From Chloroflexota bacterium (GTDB taxonomy: Bacteria; Chloroflexota; UBA5177; JANWHV01): 5,694 nt of DNA. Each line of letters begins with the position of its first letter. Position 1 is the first letter of the stretch. The notes under the pieces were generated by a model, which worked only from the letters and a program-made list of their open reading frames with translations, searched no databases and was not told where the DNA came from. Positions 4,964 through 5,694 of the stretch are shown in pieces. The translations under genes were made by a program, and so were the position numbers. The stretch lies in the NCBI GenBank assembly GCA_025450255.1, contig JANWHV010000184.1, positions 1-5,694 of the forward strand. Direction: 5' to 3'.

Positions 4964-5694
4964 TCAGACCGAGGGAAAGGGGGCTATGAGCAGAAGCTCG
5001 ACATTGCGATCCGCCGGCGTGCCCTGGTTACCCGCCGCGACGCCGTCGTGCGGATCGTTCGCCGCAAGCTCGCGGTGGATCGCGGCAAGGCGCCACAGTC
5101 CATCCGCCTCGCGCGGATCGGGCGGCGCCGCATGGTCGACCATGGTGCAAAAAATGGATATCGTGCCGTTGCCGTTGTCGGTCAGCTCGATCAGACGCGC
5201 CTGGCCCGGCCAATCAAGCAGCGATGCGGTCGTCACCTCCCAGAAGCCGCCGGTGGCGCCGGTGGGGTCGGGCCGCGGCGTCACGGTGTTACGGTGGGTG
5301 TGTCCGTTGACCCATAGCACCACGTTCGGGAAACGGTGCAGCAGCGCTTCGACCTCCGGACCGAGGACGCGCGGCAGATCCTGCTCGTCGCCAGGGGTCA
5401 CCATATCGTTGATCAGGGTGTCAATGCCATGATGTGAGACGATCACGACCAGCCGGTCGTGGTTGCCGGTCGTCATGTCACGGCCAGTGCTGTCCCAGGC
5501 GCGCGAGTGGACCTCGGCCAACCGCCGTTCGAGCCAGGCCAATTGCGCGGCGCCGATACTGCCCTGATAGTTGCCGCCGGTATTCACGGTGTCCAGGCAG
5601 ATAAGGCGGATACCGGGAAATGTGTCGACGACATAATATGCGACATCAGGGAATGCGCCGACCGTGCCATAGCCGTGTCCAGGCGGCTTGCCCC
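4964..5694 (-). CDS. Metallophosphoesterase, PPA1498/TIGR03767-like (N-terminus off window)
   Basis: The frame is open from the right edge to TGA at 4966-4964, giving 242 residues of the C-terminal part. It contains GHGYG (visible residues 5-9), YYVVDTFPGIRLICLDTVN (19-37), GGNYQGS, DRLVVIVSHH (79-88) and WVNGHTHRN (127-135). RPDPTGATGGFWEV, LDWPGQARLIEL, DHAAPP, RELAANDP and DRNVELLL follow. SHH and GHTH supply late metal ligands of the calcineurin-like fold. The DxH, GDxxD and GNH(D/E) motifs lie beyond the edge. The series matches my memory of the PPA1498 family of actinobacterial-type phosphoesterases, often exported by a Tat signal; any signal here is out of view. The GTG at 5587 is an internal valine in conserved sequence, not a start. 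The substrate is unknown. The gene lies upstream of tetR on the same strand, 90 bases away, possibly separated by a hairpin and a promoter. Confidence 0.9.
   Translation of the reverse strand, partial: GKPPGHGYGTVGAFPDVAYYVVDTFPGIRLICLDTVNTGGNYQGSIGAAQLAWLERRLAEVHSRAWDSTGRDMTTGNHDRLVVIVSHHGIDTLINDMVTPGDEQDLPRVLGPEVEALLHRFPNVVLWVNGHTHRNTVTPRPDPTGATGGFWEVTTASLLDWPGQARLIELTDNGNGTISIFCTMVDHAAPPDPREADGLWRLAAIHRELAANDPHDGVAAGNQGTPADRNVELLLIAPFPSV

Noticed and set aside
5456..5467. GNHD in the phosphoesterase, resembling metal-binding motif III (GNHD/E)
   Set aside because: It lies only about seven residues before the SHH ligand motif, far too close for the usual order and spacing of the calcineurin-like fold. 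The true motif III should lie upstream, outside the window.
5585..5587. GTG at 5587 as start of the phosphoesterase
   Set aside because: The frame continues upstream to the edge with conserved family sequence (GHGYG and the LDTVN block), so this GTG encodes an internal valine.

Overview
The window is a GC-rich bacterial stretch with five protein genes and no RNA gene, insertion sequence or CRISPR array that I can see. The family mix fits a high-GC lineage such as Chloroflexota or Actinomycetota. It consists of an HTH-AAA-TPR STAND regulator, an ECF-type sigma factor with an 'F-S-S-W-L-L-R-I-A' region 2, a PPA1498-type metallophosphoesterase, and a TetR gene that looks leaderless. I lean weakly to Chloroflexota. 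This is inference from family resemblance and cannot be settled from one window.

Left part (1-3405) holds a divergent regulatory pair. A large minus-strand gene starts at 2417 and runs off the left edge with 805 codons open. It encodes an N-terminal Xre-type helix-turn-helix, a P-loop ATPase module and a long TPR-like helical array. The plus-strand gene at 2710-3405 encodes a sigma-70 family factor of ECF-like layout. The 292 bases between their start codons hold a perfect 16-base palindrome at 2659-2674, an imperfect hairpin at 2543-2581, and candidate promoter elements for both directions. No anti-sigma gene follows the sigma factor, so the STAND protein is the only visible regulatory neighbour.

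Right part (3451-5694) holds three minus-strand genes. In transcription order they are a metallophosphoesterase cut by the right edge (stop at 4964), a TetR/AcrR regulator (4873 to 4265), and an AAC(3)-type aminoglycoside N-acetyltransferase homologue (4272 to 3451). The TetR stop and the acetyltransferase start overlap by 8 bases, so these two are almost certainly one transcript with coupled translation. Upstream of tetR sits a candidate promoter placed for leaderless transcription, overlaid by two exact copies of TCGTATGT 18 bases apart. This is a good candidate for an autoregulatory operator. A small hairpin between the phosphoesterase and tetR may separate the two units.

The sigma gene and the acetyltransferase gene converge with only 45 bases between them. 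That gap holds a GC-rich inverted repeat that could stop transcription from both sides.

I see no clearly new multi-gene system. The most testable leads are the STAND/sigma divergent control region and the TetR-acetyltransferase operon with its repeat-bearing promoter.
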